Below are positions 1 through 11,019 of a DNA stretch of 64,000 bases, piece by piece. Source of the DNA: Ceriagrion tenellum (taxonomy: Eukaryota; Arthropoda; Insecta; Odonata; Coenagrionidae); NCBI GenBank assembly GCA_963169105.1, contig OY720632.1, forward strand, positions 6,572,001 to 6,636,000, written 5' to 3'. Position numbers and translations under genes: made by a program. Positions within the stretch are counted from its first letter, which is position 1. Each line of letters opens with the position of its first letter. The notes beneath the pieces were generated by a model. It had not been told where the DNA came from and searched no databases. It saw nothing but the letters and a program-made list of their open reading frames with translations.

Positions 1-480
1 CTATATTAAGCTAAGACAGTGAAAAGATTCTCTCGTGCATTCTATGCCATGCATACATGTTATGTATTTTGTACAAAAAATGACATGCATTAATTTCCCA
101 AAATAAATATCATTCTATCTTGGATTCAGCTTATTAGTGCATGGTTATTTCCAGGATCTTGGAGCAGAAAGAAGAGCCTCTAGAGGAGTCCAGGTAATTG
201 TGTACCTCCTTTCAAAAGCACATTGTACAAGCCACGCACTTCAATGGTGAAGGTGAGATAAATCCCTTTACACTAATGGCTACTAACGATGCTAACATAA
301 CAAATCAATAATTTTCGTTTTTCACTCTACTATGCGAAAGATTCAGTTGTGGTTCTGTTCAGATTACATCGCCTGATCTCCATTAATTAAATCTCAGACT
401 TCTTATAAAGATTCAATATTGAATTAATAAGTGGGATATTTTTGCATATCGTTTTTCCTCTGCTAAAGATTAAGCAAGGA
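1..480. other. Unassigned AT-rich sequence
   Basis: I see no convincing reading frame, terminal repeat or RNA gene here. It may hold the outer end of the family A repeat that is recognisable from about 481 onward, but the boundary could not be fixed by eye. Confidence 0.4.
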
Positions 481-703
481 GATTTTCGTTGGAGCATTGC
501 AGCTCCAAGTCAGGCCACGCACCAAGCCGGAATCTGCTGTCTAGCTCTCCTTTAGCCTTCGCTATGGGGGTTACTCCATTCACCCTCTTACAAAAACAAC
601 AGCGGGACCCATGGCCTCGTGAGTATCTAACTTCACTAGGGAGGTTGACCTAGCTGGAAGTCAAGGCCAAGAGATGCATGCGAAGAATAAACATTGAATG
701 AAT
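481..703 (-). repeat. Family A repeat, copy 1, left segment
   Basis: This segment matches the reverse complement of about 38850-39045 (copy 2). Shared landmarks are the stretch TTACTCCATTCACCCTCT near 569, the ACCCATGG block near 608 and AAGAATAAAC near 684. It ends with GAATGAAT (696-703), which is repeated at 5659-5666 on the far side of the LINE. In copy 2 the same junction is uninterrupted, so this piece and 5659 onward were once contiguous. Confidence 0.75.
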
Positions 704-816
704 ACATACATAACAATCACGCCGTTCCCTTCCGGTTTAGGTACAGTCACAAAGTTTCACTCATAAATACATATTTGTACACCTAACTCTGCTTCAACAA
801 TTTCCTCCATACTGAC

Positions 817-1448
817 CTATCGTTGGAAATCTCCTTTGCTCCATTTGCCCCCATACACTGCTTCATACACGCTCTCCTGTTTTTTAGGACTCCTAATATT
901 CCTCCTAAGAATTTCCTCAACCACATTCAACCACAACTTTCTCGGCCAACCTCTACCTCTCACACCATTCATTTCACTCATATATGTCTGTTTCGTTATT
1001 CGACTCTCATCTGTTCTCTCAACATGGCCAAACCAACCAAGCACACTCATTTCATATATTACCTTCGACCATAGTCCATTACCGGAGCATCTAACCCACA
1101 TTAATTTCTTACCCACTCATTCCTGACCACTTCCATTCAACTTTTGCCACAAACACTCCTCAGATAACTCATACCCATGGCGTTTAGTCTACTCTTATGT
1201 CTATACTGACATACCCAGGTTTCACTACCATACAACAAAGTGGGGAGAAGCACACTTTTGTAGACGGCGATTTTTGCTTCCTTAGACAGGCACTCATTCC
1301 TTGATATGTTCCACATGCTGCCTAACACTTTCCTTCCAGCATTCGCACATCTCTTTATCTCATCTATCCATCCATCTTTCACATACATCTTACCTAAGTA
1401 CACAAAATCATCCACTTGTCTAATTACTTCACCATTTGCCCTCATCAC
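817..1448 (-). pseudogene. LINE C-terminal region (after the reverse transcriptase)
   Basis: Two minus-strand frames carry the end of the LINE protein. The upstream one (1448-1137) has the post-catalytic RT part with a FVYLG block and a LPTLLYGSETW block, both typical of the RT thumb in non-LTR elements. The downstream one (1116-817) contains WFGHVERTDESR followed by RGRGWPRKLW, the hallmark end of many LINE proteins. A frameshift separates them. Both belong to the element at 704-5658. Confidence 0.8.
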
Positions 1449-1542
1449 GCAGTTATTCTCCCCATTCTTCTAATCAAAAACTACTATCTTATTCTTGCAC
1501 GCATTTACCCTCAATTCCATTCTCTCTGTTGACTCACAAAAC

Positions 1543-2460
1543 TTATCTACGAGTTCCCATTAATCCCTCTTGGCTCTCTGAGATCAAAACAGCATCATCC
1601 ACATATAGCAGAACTCGCACATTTACATTTCCATTCAAAACACTGTCGTTTTCACTACATGCATCTCTAATACATTTATCCATAAATACATTATACAGCC
1701 ATTGTGACATCACACATCTTTGCTTTACGCCCTGTTTTATTATAAACCAATCACTCAGAACCCAGTTAACTCTCACACTTGCCTTACTATTATCACACAT
1801 CGCCATCATAACATTCAATAACTGCCCATTCACTCCATGTTCCTTCAAAACCTTCCACAACTTCTTTCTATTTACCCCGCCATATGCCTTCTCTAAATTA
1901 ACAAACGTAACTCCCTTTCGGACTCCCATAGATTTTTCTATCACTTGCTGAAGTGTGAAAAGCTGGTCACTACATCCTCTCCCAGGTATAAACCCACACT
2001 GCGCACCCCATATTCTGTTAGAAGAAATGTTCCTCTACTCTTTCGATTAAAATTTTGCTGAACACTTTTCCCGGAATACTCAATAAACTCATGGCCCTCC
2101 TTTAAGCCCTTGTCCTCCCTTCCCTTTGTGCAATGGAACAATAATTGCATTCCTCCAATCCGCTGGAACAACAGAAACCTGTAAGCGTAAATTGTATAGT
2201 TCACACAGCCGACAAATGAGTAAATTACACCCACACTCCAACATCTCACTGGATACCCCATCTACGCCTGCAGCCTTCCCATTTTTCAATACTCTCAATG
2301 CCGTTACGACCTCATTTTTACTGACATCCTTTTCCATCATCACATTCTCACATACTACTTTGCAATGCTCATCCTCAGCGCCAGCAATATTATTGTACAA
2401 TCTTCAAAATACTCCCTCCAGCAGTCCCTGATATTGCTCTCATCCCACATGATCTCTCCA
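1543..2460 (-). pseudogene. LINE reverse transcriptase core, frameshifted
   Basis: This would copy element RNA into DNA at the nicked target. Going 5' to 3' on the minus strand there is NGKAAGVDGVSSEML (RT block with the conserved aspartate), VPADWRNAIIVPLHKGKG, then after a break VTFVNLEKAYGGVNRKKLW, a degenerate strand with KQGVKQRCVMS, and LLYVDDAVLI holding the YVDD catalytic pair near 1600. The expected FVDLEKAFD-type aspartate reads as asparagine in VNLEKAY, so one catalytic position looks mutated. At least two frameshifts occur between blocks. Confidence 0.85.
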
Positions 2461-2758
2461 CTTTTGTTCTATGGCACATTCATTCCCCTCCCTTCACCAA
2501 TCTTAGCCCTTTTTACCCACTTCTAAAACAGCTTTGTATTGCCTTCAAAATCGCACTGCATCTAGCTAGCTTCATCCGCATGCATTCTTTCCTTGCTCTC
2601 TTTCACCACGATTTTGCATTCATTCTTTTTCTTTCTGTCTACACACAAATCTCATATGCATTAGCACGCTCTTCCTCAGATTTGGCAGCAATCATATTCT
2701 TGTATGCCTCTTTCTCTTCCCTAACTGCAATTTTCACTACTTCATTCCACCAAGCATC

Positions 2759-4302
2759 CGTATATATTATTTCTCAAAGATATTTTTTTGTTGCAATGCC
2801 ACAACTCCCATAATTATTCATCAACATTAATGATTCAAACATCGTTTTAAAGCTTATGTTCCCTGATATTAATGAAAAATAGACAAATTGTTTAAAATTG
2901 AAGTTTTTGTAAAAAAAATGATACAACGGCAACTGCTGACAGTGTAATCAACTAACATGTTGGCAATGGTTACGTGCTTAAAAGACTGTAGGAAGCCCTA
3001 TCTATTAACACATTGTTTAGTTAGATTGTTTACATTGTACATGCAATCAGTGTGACCATATACTGTATACGTTATGTATCACTAACACAAACAAATAACA
3101 TATAATTGTTCATGGGAAGAAACAGGTAAAAGAACAGGAAGAAAGAAGGAATAAACAGGAAGAAGCTGCATACTGTGCGAAATATTCACTAGGGTGATCT
3201 AGTGAATATATATTATGGATTCGGATGTTAGGCATTGTTGCTAAGGCTACGTGTTGCATAAATTTCCACTTTTAGTCCACCCAGTCCTTGGCACCACTTC
3301 GATCAGTCTTTTCAGTTGTAATTGAAAATAGACATAATTAATTGTTGCTAACGTGAGACTGGTGAATATTCAATAATGATCGAGGAGATATGAATTAATT
3401 GATGATTTGAATAATATCTTGCTATTTTTGTGATCTAAAATTTACTTTTTAAATGCTCGAGTGGATATATGTATTATAGGAAATCAGTAAGAGGTTAATG
3501 AAACGTTCATCAGGTGCCGACTACGTTGTTTGCTAGAATCCGATTATAATTGGAATGCTGTAAGTCTGTTAGGCTAAAATAAAGAATTTAGAAAGCCTTG
3601 TTTAAACAGAACGTGCTTCGTACCAGGCTGCAAAACAGGGTATGTCTACGAGGACCCTTAATAGGATACTTCGATTGAAAAAATAGAATCTGTTCATGGC
3701 GGCGTTAAGTGCATTCCTTTTTACCTACACTGCAATGATGGCCATTGGGAATACTCATGAAAACACCTCGCACTATTATTAAATTTCCATAAGGCGAAAT
3801 TCACGAAGTACTAAGAAGTTAATTGTGCATTTGTGTAATTAAATTTGGAGAGGGATTAAACATATCAGTACACCGGACAATATTAAAAAAGTGTATAATT
3901 ACATACAGCATGAGTATTACTACATTTTTTATTGACTACATTATGATTACTTGTAAGTAAAAACCAATGTATATTCATGGCAAAACCAGTAAGATGTTGA
4001 TTTACAATCTGTCAACTGTATTTACATTTGAACTTCCGTCTTTCATCACTAGGCTTTGTTTGTTGTTTGTTTACGGAAATCTAGACAACAGTTTTTGGTG
4101 ACGAGATAATAATCCATAATATATATTCATGGGTACACTGATGAAAATAAAAATAAACGAATAAATGATAAATACACAATACTATATGACACCATGGCAA
4201 CGTTATGCCGTGCAACGGGATGTAGGCAATACGTTAATTGTTTACGGAATTCTAGACAACAGTTTTTGGCAACGAGATCCCAATCCATAATATATATTCA
4301 TG
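2759..4302. mobile_element. 1.54 kb insertion inside the LINE, with a 12-bp direct repeat
   Basis: The LINE linker is interrupted inside the DAWW coding motif. CCACCAAGCATC lies on both sides (2747-2758 and 4303-4314), which fits a target duplication. The ends are weakly inverted: TATATATTAT near 2761 faces ATAATATATATTCATG at the right end. Sequence from the right end (4241-4302) occurs again directly at about 4070-4131, and in inverted form near 3202-3225 (GAATATATATTATGGATT). I found no protein of its own. The class is unassigned. Confidence 0.65.
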
Positions 4303-4314
4303 CCACCAAGCATC

Positions 4315-5297
4315 AACTTTCATTCTTCCTACCACTCCTTTCCTACATGCACTTTCAGCACACCCTACAATCACTCCTTTTAAACATTCCCAGGCATCAT
4401 TCACTTTCTCGTTTCTGATATACTCGTTGCATTCTCTCTGCTTCATGGATAGAGCATCCTCAAGCATGCATCCATACTGCAATCTTACCTCACTGTCTAG
4501 CAACCTCTCCACTTTAACTCTCAACTGCTTACGAGCAACATTCTTCCTTGGCACCCACTTTCTGCCCAGATTCACTTTGGAGAGTACCAAATAGAGGTCT
4601 GCTCCACATTCAGCACCCCTCATAACTCTCGTGTCCCACACTAACTCCCTCAATCTCTCATCATACACAATAAAATCAATCATGCTTTCACAACCACCCT
4701 TTTGCCAAGTATACATATATATTCTTTTAAGCTTAAACCATGTATTCAACACAAACAATCCTTTTTCCAAACACACACTAAGTTTTCATCCTTATCATTC
4801 ACTCGAGGGTCACCAAATGGCCCAACCACTCTCTCAGATGCATCTCACCTGACACCAACCCAGCCATTCATGTCACCTAGTACAATTATTCTCTCACCAG
4901 GGTCACATTCATTCAAATCCTCGCTCAGTTTTTCTCAAAACTCGTCTTTCAAACTGTCACTCTCTCCATTCTCTGGTGCATAGCATGTCACAACCACAAC
5001 TCTCCTAATACCTACTTTCATGCAACCCCAGAACAATCTAGAGGATACTAACTCGTACTTCCTTACCAGTAACTTAGCTCTCTCATTAAGAATGACTCCT
5101 ACACCTTGAATGCTGTGTACATTATCTTCAACTCCTGACCACAATGCCAGACTACCGCCATCTAATGTAACAGCATCCCGCCCCTTGCACTTAGTTTCAC
5201 ATAACCACAAAACATTCATTCGTCTCACTTTCATTTCATTCAACAACTCATACTCCTTTCCATATACTCCTCTCACATTCCAAGTACCGATAGTCAA
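4315..5297 (-). pseudogene. LINE AP-endonuclease domain and linker
   Basis: The endonuclease nicks target DNA to prime reverse transcription. On the minus strand the frame from 5297 opens with GTWNVRG, then NVLWLCETKC, GVGVILNE and VVVVTCYAPEN, the usual order of AP-endonuclease blocks in LINEs (N, E, Y positions). A frameshift near 4930 separates it from the second frame (4776-4315). That frame contains SMIDFIVYDERL and AECGADLYLVL, where the expected final SDH or ADH histidine is replaced (ADL). The linker ends at DAWW, where the 2759-4302 insertion begins. Confidence 0.85.
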
Positions 5298-5658
5298 AGT
5301 TGTATTGCTAAGTATGTATCTTGATGGACCAACCTTATTCAGCTTCCCCAGCCCATCGTGGCTTCGGCTGCCTGAGGCTACTTCGTGACTCTTAGGAGTA
5401 AGTTGTAATAGAGTATGAAAATGAAAGTTACCAGCCTTTGCAGTACCCGCACCACATGCAGCTTCCCCTGCTAATGGTTACTGCACTCTACCAGTCAGTT
5501 TTGGCACATTTTCGCCAGTATGCCACAAGAGAAACCAAAGCATAGGCCTAGGCCCACTTTCCCTATTCTGCTCAAGCTAGGATCCCTTCTGAAAGGACTA
5601 CCTTGAGAGCCAGCATACAGTTGCCTGCAACCCACCACTAGGAGGTATATGCGGATCG

Positions 5659-8600
5659 AATGAATCATCGGCTTAATGCCAAATGCCAAATAGTCACATC
5701 TTACTATCTTCCTCCTCAACCGCCAGCATCGGCTGAGAGGGAGGGCACGACACTGGAGAGTGGGGGCTTTTATCATGAATCACGATATGCCCACAAAACA
5801 ATATTTTGGCTGTGTTAAACCCATCGGCGTGCACAGATTCCTTGAGATTTGGAGGGGGGGGGGAGAGAGGGACTTCTTAAAGGTCCCAAGAGTTGGTATG
5901 GGAGGGTCTGCAGAGTCAGCTGGGGACATTGCATCCTGACCTAGTATTGAGTGGGTGGGAGGGGGATACGAAGGGGCTTGATCTTCTGGAGGACTGGCAC
6001 AGGGGGGGGGGGGAAGCTTTTGGTGTGAGGGGGATGGCTCGTGCTCACCTGTGGAGCAGGTTGACTCAAACAGGGAAGAGGGACACGGAGGGTCACTTGA
6101 GGGAGAAATATGACCAGTGTGGGAGGGTAGGGAAGCTTTTGAAAAGTTCGCCGCAAGTGAGAAAGAAAGGTGATGGGGGAGAGTAAGCAGAGGTTGTGAT
6201 GGGAGATGGAAAGCTGGGTGAATTTTCCTGGTAGGGATTGCCGGGTGTGGAAAAAGAATATGAGAATGGGCGGGCATTTTCATTTCACATTTCCTTAATT
6301 TCTATTCCATTCCGACATTCCCAGAAAAGGGAGTCAATGAATAATAAGTCAAGAGGAAAACTGAATGAATGTTTATTATAAATATACTTCAGTTCTTCTG
6401 CCGACAGGATCACTTGTTAAACAAAAAACGTAGCAGACTGGCGATTCATTTGTCAGTGTATACAAACTTTTTTGATAGAGAGGATAGAGTTTGAACTACT
6501 TGCTAGTACATTTATTGGGGATTTCATTATTCTTCTAAAATATTGATCCTTCGATTTAATGAACTTCTTAGTGGTGCCCTCCAATTTCACAACCACTATA
6601 AATCTGCACATGCTAAATTAGCTGTTGTAAATTAAAATTTATACGTAAAAGAATTAACCGTATAGTGGAGTGAAAAAGTCTTTGAGAAACAAAAAATTAA
6701 TGCACAAGGTACTATAATCATTTCATTTTAAGTTACTCATATGTCAAATACAGGGAAAACCCTTCCCTGTGAAAATTAATATAGTCAACTCAATTAACTC
6801 GGTTGTATTTTTAAAAATTTTCATTTTATTGTAGAACTGCCATTGTAGATAACTTGAAAACATGTCATCCCTCAGATAGTTCCATTGTGTTCATAGACAG
6901 TTAATTATCAAAAATCGGGGCGCACTTTGATGAGAAACTTCAACTTCCCTTTTTTGCTCATGTACGCATTTCTGTGTTCGAAATTTCTCTTCACAATAGT
7001 ACTGTTGATACTCTACAACAGGTGCTAAGGACAGTTCATGAACCATTCCAAATGCAAATCTAAGAATGGATGAATCTATGCCATGATTATTTTGTTCAAA
7101 ACCGTTAACCACTCTGTTGTCTCAGCTGTCTTCCAAGCTAGACGCCTTTCACCCCCAACCGTGACATTGTTCTGTCATGCACTTTCCTCCTTGATACCCT
7201 CGCTCACCCCTCACCAAGGGATCCCCACCCTCTGTCTCCACGTTAGCTTTTCACCGATGCCTGCTGTTCATCCAAACCCAGCCTTCCTTCAGGCAAGCCC
7301 TAGTGATTCAGTCATTGCAAAACCTGCTCGAAGGCCTCTCCTGAGCTAATCCCTCCTCTTGCTCCACTCTTTATGGAGACCCGCCATACACCCCCACCAT
7401 CGGCCAACTCTCTCTGTGACCAGTACATGGTCAATGCCCTGAGCCCTTCCCCCCATTCCTCACCCCATGGGGAGTCTCACACAACTGCCGGCAGCCCTTC
7501 GAACCCAACTTCTCTCTCCCCCTTCCTTCTCCTTCCATCCACTTTTCCTTTCTACCCAAAAATCTTTTGCCAACCACCCCTAAACCAATACATATATCCA
7601 TGGATGTGATGATATATTTTCTTGAAGACAATTTTTCTGCGGGGTGGATATATTGGAATACCTACCTTTGTCAATTATAGAACATTGAAAATTTGGTGAC
7701 ATCCACATCAATATGAAATAGACAATGCAAAATCGAAAATGCCAAGGGTGTCAAGCGAGGGATTAGGATGGACAATCCCAGAAATTGCACTGCTTGTGAG
7801 GGAAACCCGTAATTATGCATAGTACTTTGCTTCATAAATTATCACAGGAACATCAAATACTGGAATTATGTAAATATTGTTTGTAGTTTTAAAAAATAAT
7901 TTCTATGCAAATGTATTTTTAGATTATGATTTTCGTTGGTGATTTTAAGTTTTAAAAATAACTGCAGGAATTTTGTACTTTTATAAACACAGCCAATGGC
8001 TTACTATGGTAATTCTCAATTAAAGATGCTAGCAATCCCTTTCCTGGACTAATATTTAGTATTCCGTATTATAACGATCAAAATACTGAGCGAAAAGACA
8101 GTTGTACTTACAAACGAGGCATTTTCTTTTGAAGTTTTCAAAATAAATCACTTTGTATAAAATTTTATTGATATCAGCACAATATTTTATAACCGAGAGG
8201 ATTAAATGAGTTCAAAGTGTAAGAAGAGTTTACAATCTGGATATACTCGTGAAATTATGAGCTTAACGGCAATTAAGGTTTGTTATTCATTTATTAGATG
8301 GAAAATCGACAATGGGGAAATGCTGAAAATGCATGCAACCCGCACAGCAATCATGCAGGTGGCGCAGGACGTTCTAGAACATCCAAAGTTTAAGCAGTTA
8401 TAGTTACAACAAATAGGCTTCAAAAACTAAAATTTTTAGTGACATGTGTCTTGTTTCATTGTGCTGAATGTAAATATGCAAAAAACTGAACTTGGTCACC
8501 AGGAAGGTATTACAATTTATGCCTTAGCATTCAAAGGGTTAAGCTACAAAACACTTATCAGATTCTTCATCTATCTGCAGGAATGCAGCTGAGCTCTCTT

Positions 8601-9103
8601 TCAGGATATTTTTTTCGATCGCTGGGTTGAAGCGAAAGGGGAAGGGGTTACACCATTTTCCGATAAAATATATCTGGGTGCTTGAGCATTTTTTCCCATT
8701 GACTGCACATGTGCCCAGAAATAGTCATCCTTTAGAATTAATGTGCGTCAAACTTAGTGGTCGTATGAACCAAGCGAACTTGTATTTTCTCTGGTTTTCT
8801 TGGCTGTTGGCAACGAAAGAAGGGAAGGGCAATGCTTACAAAGAACCTTGCTCGATGACTGCATCAACACTTTGTATTAGGAGGTTAGTTAAACCTGAGT
8901 CTTTCGATGATAACTATTGCCAGCCAGAATAATTATGCCGTGGAGCAAGTTGTGTGTAATCAGTCTGAAATTGTGAGAAAAAAAGCTTCCTTGGGTGATA
9001 AGCACGACAGAATTTACCTCTCGAATTCTATGGCATCATCTCCGAACTCTGTCTAAGTTTTTTGAGCGCACACGGGCAGCATATGATTTCTATAATGGGA
9101 ATA
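5659..9103 (-). repeat. Family A repeat, copy 1, middle segment
   Basis: The outer parts match copy 2 in reverse complement. About 5659-6440 corresponds to 38350-38850, including the CCCACAAAACAATATTTTGG block near 5790. About 8540-9060 corresponds to 35960-36380, including CTGCAGGAATGCAGCTGAGC near 8575. The interior 6440-8540 does not visibly match the transposase-bearing interior of copy 2. It looks like a diverged or replaced, non-coding interior. G- and C-rich low-complexity tracts occur at 5858-6010 and 7140-7600. Confidence 0.7.
6441..8540. other. Copy 1 interior with no recognised gene
   Basis: Only short frames occur here, including a 65-codon plus-strand frame at 8206-8403 with no recognised motif. 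The C-rich stretch 7140-7620 resembles the pyrimidine-rich 3' regions of the Penelope-like pieces elsewhere in the window, but I could not prove this. I list it so the gap is explicit. Confidence 0.4.
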
Positions 9104-9246
9104 CAAGTATCCCTCGTCAACCGTGGCGGTTAGATTTGTGAAAAACCCCGCGGTTGACAAAACCGTGGTTGGCAAAACATTATGTAAATGGGAAATCAGG
9201 GGTTAGGTTTCATGAGCAGCCATACAGAGTGTAAAATTAAGCTTAA

Positions 9247-9467
9247 CACTCTCGCTGCTGGGCATCTAAATATATTTCTACGGTAGAATGCTGCGTATTT
9301 TAAGCTTTCTTCATGCTATCACAGAAAAATAACTGTATTACTTAGAAAAATACTGTTTATATTGCTTTAAAGCTTGATTCTTCTACCTTTCTTAATTGTA
9401 AGTTGGTGGAATATTTTTCTCAGCAGCTAAGGAAACACGTCAAATGACGGGATTAGCAGCGAAAGTG
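9247..9467. mobile_element. 221-bp MITE flanked by TTAA
   Basis: Terminal inverted repeats CACTCTCGCTGCT and AGCAGCGAAAGTG are flanked by TTAA at 9243-9246 and 9468-9471. A TTAA duplication is typical of piggyBac-type transposition. It has no coding capacity. It lies just inside the left end of the Tigger. The ends resemble those of the 10430-10731 element but begin CAC rather than CCC, so it may be a diverged relative. Confidence 0.7.
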
Positions 9468-9822
9468 TTAACTGTATTTTCACTAAAATAATGCACGTAT
9501 ACATTTACGTACACATGTTCCTCCCCCACTTTTTTATGTGATCTCTCGTACAGTATCACTGTAGCGCCGATAACTGCTTCGAAAAAGATGAGCAGAGCAA
9601 ATAGAGCCTTCTGTACTACAACTTTTGTACTAAATGAAGTCGCTCCATCGCTGTCCTGTAACGCAAATTATACTGGACGAAGGATCCACGTAATTTCCTA
9701 ACATAAAGACATCTACGTTGTATATTATAGTCTAATAATGTTTTTTTAATGGAGGGAATTTGTCAATAAAGAATTAATGATAAAAGTATCATTTCACTTA
9801 CTCGGATTTGCTTTGATTATTA

Positions 9823-10425
9823 ATGATCTACGCTTGTTGAGTTAGTAATAGCAGTAACAGTATCAGGATCACTGGGGTCTCCAAAGGTTTCCGTTGACGA
9901 AAGTCCTGTACTTTTCATTTCAGCGTTTCCTGTTTTGCTAAAGAATGACAAGATGGTCGGCTGGCTCATTTTTTTCCTTAGATTACTTCTAAGTTCTTTA
10001 TAAGGAAGCAGACATTCATCTAAGCCTCTCTTGAAATGCAAACCACGATCCATTTGGGGATCAATGCCAAAGACAAAATTTGATAATTCCGTGGCCATAT
10101 CCCCATTTTGCTGACACTTGACAATGTTATTTTTGTCAGAGGCTCTTCTTCCTCCTCTTCTTCAGGCTCTTACTCCTCCTTGTCTGCTGCTAGAAGTTTC
10201 CCAGCTACTCCTCACTTGAGCTATTCACGTGAGCCTAAAAGTTCTTCAACAATCATCAGCTGCATGTCTTCTAACCCTTCCCCTTTCAGTTTCCGTGCAA
10301 GGGAAACAATGTGATTAACTTCACCATCAATTTGGGGAAATCCTTGAAAATCATTGACAGCCTCCGGCCAGAGCTTCGGCCAGCATGAATTCAATGTTGA
10401 TGGCCTCAGCTCCTCAAGTGATTTT
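9823..10425 (-). pseudogene. Tigger transposase C-terminal part, decayed
   Basis: Minus-strand translation gives the block SCWPKLWPEAVNDFQGFP then GLEDMQLMIVEELLGSRE, the usual region after the DDE domain of Tigger proteins. A frameshift in an acidic/serine tract (10110-10230) follows. The last 92-codon frame (10098-9823) has FGIDPQMDRGLHFKRGLD and SQPTILSFFSK, a short Q-x-x-I-x-x-FF motif resembling a PCNA-binding peptide. The same position in the copy 2 transposase carries a similar motif. It belongs to the element at 9104-14980. Confidence 0.8.
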
Positions 10426-10429
10426 TTAA

Positions 10430-10731
10430 CCCTTTCGCTGCTATGAACGTAGTAGCTACGTTTGCCCGGTTGACTGCTGTGAACGTAGCTCATACGTTCC
10501 ATTGGCAAGTGGTTGTTCCTACCCACGCTACTGAACTTTCTCTTTTTCCGCGAATGCCATTCACCAAGTTCATTGTTGTACATTCTACTAATCCCATCCC
10601 GGGATCTTGAGTGACTATTGAGTTGCAGGTGCAACGAGAGGCATACTTTGTGCCGACATAGGATAGGCACCGTTCACTTTTTCACCGCACAGGGGCTGGA
10701 ACGTCTCTGCAGTTTGACCGCAGCGAAAGGG
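10430..10731. mobile_element. 302-bp piggyBac-type MITE in the Tigger coding region
   Basis: Perfect terminal repeats CCCTTTCGCTGC and GCAGCGAAAGGG are flanked by TTAA (10426-10429 and 10732-10735). CCC...GGG ends with a TTAA duplication are the piggyBac signature. It carries no transposase, so it would depend on a partner elsewhere. It interrupts the Tigger reading frame between the DDE region and the C-terminal part, so it inserted after the Tigger. Confidence 0.85.
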
Positions 10732-10735
10732 TTAA

Positions 10736-11019
10736 ATTATATTTATGCGCTCGGAATTGCTGAACTTTTTCCAGCGATCCCTTACAGAGAGAATTGTTTT
10801 TCTCCATCATTTCTATTAAGAAGAGAAGCTTTGCCGAATGTAATAACTTCTGAAGGTTGAAATGATACCCTGATTTAGAGGCTGGAGGAGGGATGACGTG
10901 TTTGGCGGGAGGAATAAAATTTCTACCTTTGGATGAACAGATTTGAGTTCCTGAAGATGATCTGGAGCATTGTCCAAAACGAGAAGCACTTTGAAAGTCA
11001 ATTTTCTTGAGGCTAAGTA
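10736..11019 (-). pseudogene. Tigger transposase, second half of the DDE domain
   Basis: On the minus strand the frame reads FKVLLVLDNAPDHLQELK, which carries the second catalytic aspartate, then VEILFLPPNTSSLLQPLNQG and ISTFRSYYIRQSF. These are the conserved blocks around the DDE core of Tigger/pogo transposases. It would continue the frame that stops at 13391 on the other side of the 11020-13388 insertion. LNQG stands where LDQG is usual, so that aspartate looks lost. Confidence 0.85.

Larger units (their letters stand above)
704..5658 (-). mobile_element. Non-LTR retrotransposon (LINE), near full length, decayed
   Basis: Read on the minus strand the order is: 5' untranslated region (5658-5300), AP-type endonuclease, linker, reverse transcriptase, C-terminal region, then a short TACA-type simple-repeat tail next to 704. 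The element is flanked by an 8-bp target duplication GAATGAAT (696-703 and 5659-5666). The empty site survives in family A copy 2. Stops and frameshifts break the reading frame throughout, so it is not active. A separate 1.5 kb insertion at 2759-4302 splits the linker. The single-protein layout and simple-repeat tail suggest an RTE-like or related clade, but I did not place the clade securely. Confidence 0.85.

Noticed and set aside
1436..1951. Plus-strand 171-codon frame over the LINE
   Set aside because: It is the antisense shadow of the reverse transcriptase, which is clearly on the minus strand.
5893..6283. Two overlapping frames over a G-rich region (97 and 167 codons)
   Set aside because: Low-complexity G-run sequence in a repeat shared with copy 2. 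The frame is not preserved between copies.
7083..7631. Proline/serine-rich frames in the C-rich stretch
   Set aside because: They look like pyrimidine-rich repeat DNA. No motif and no splice context supports coding.
10108..10314. Serine-rich plus-strand frame
   Set aside because: It is antisense to the acidic/serine tract of the Tigger transposase on the minus strand.
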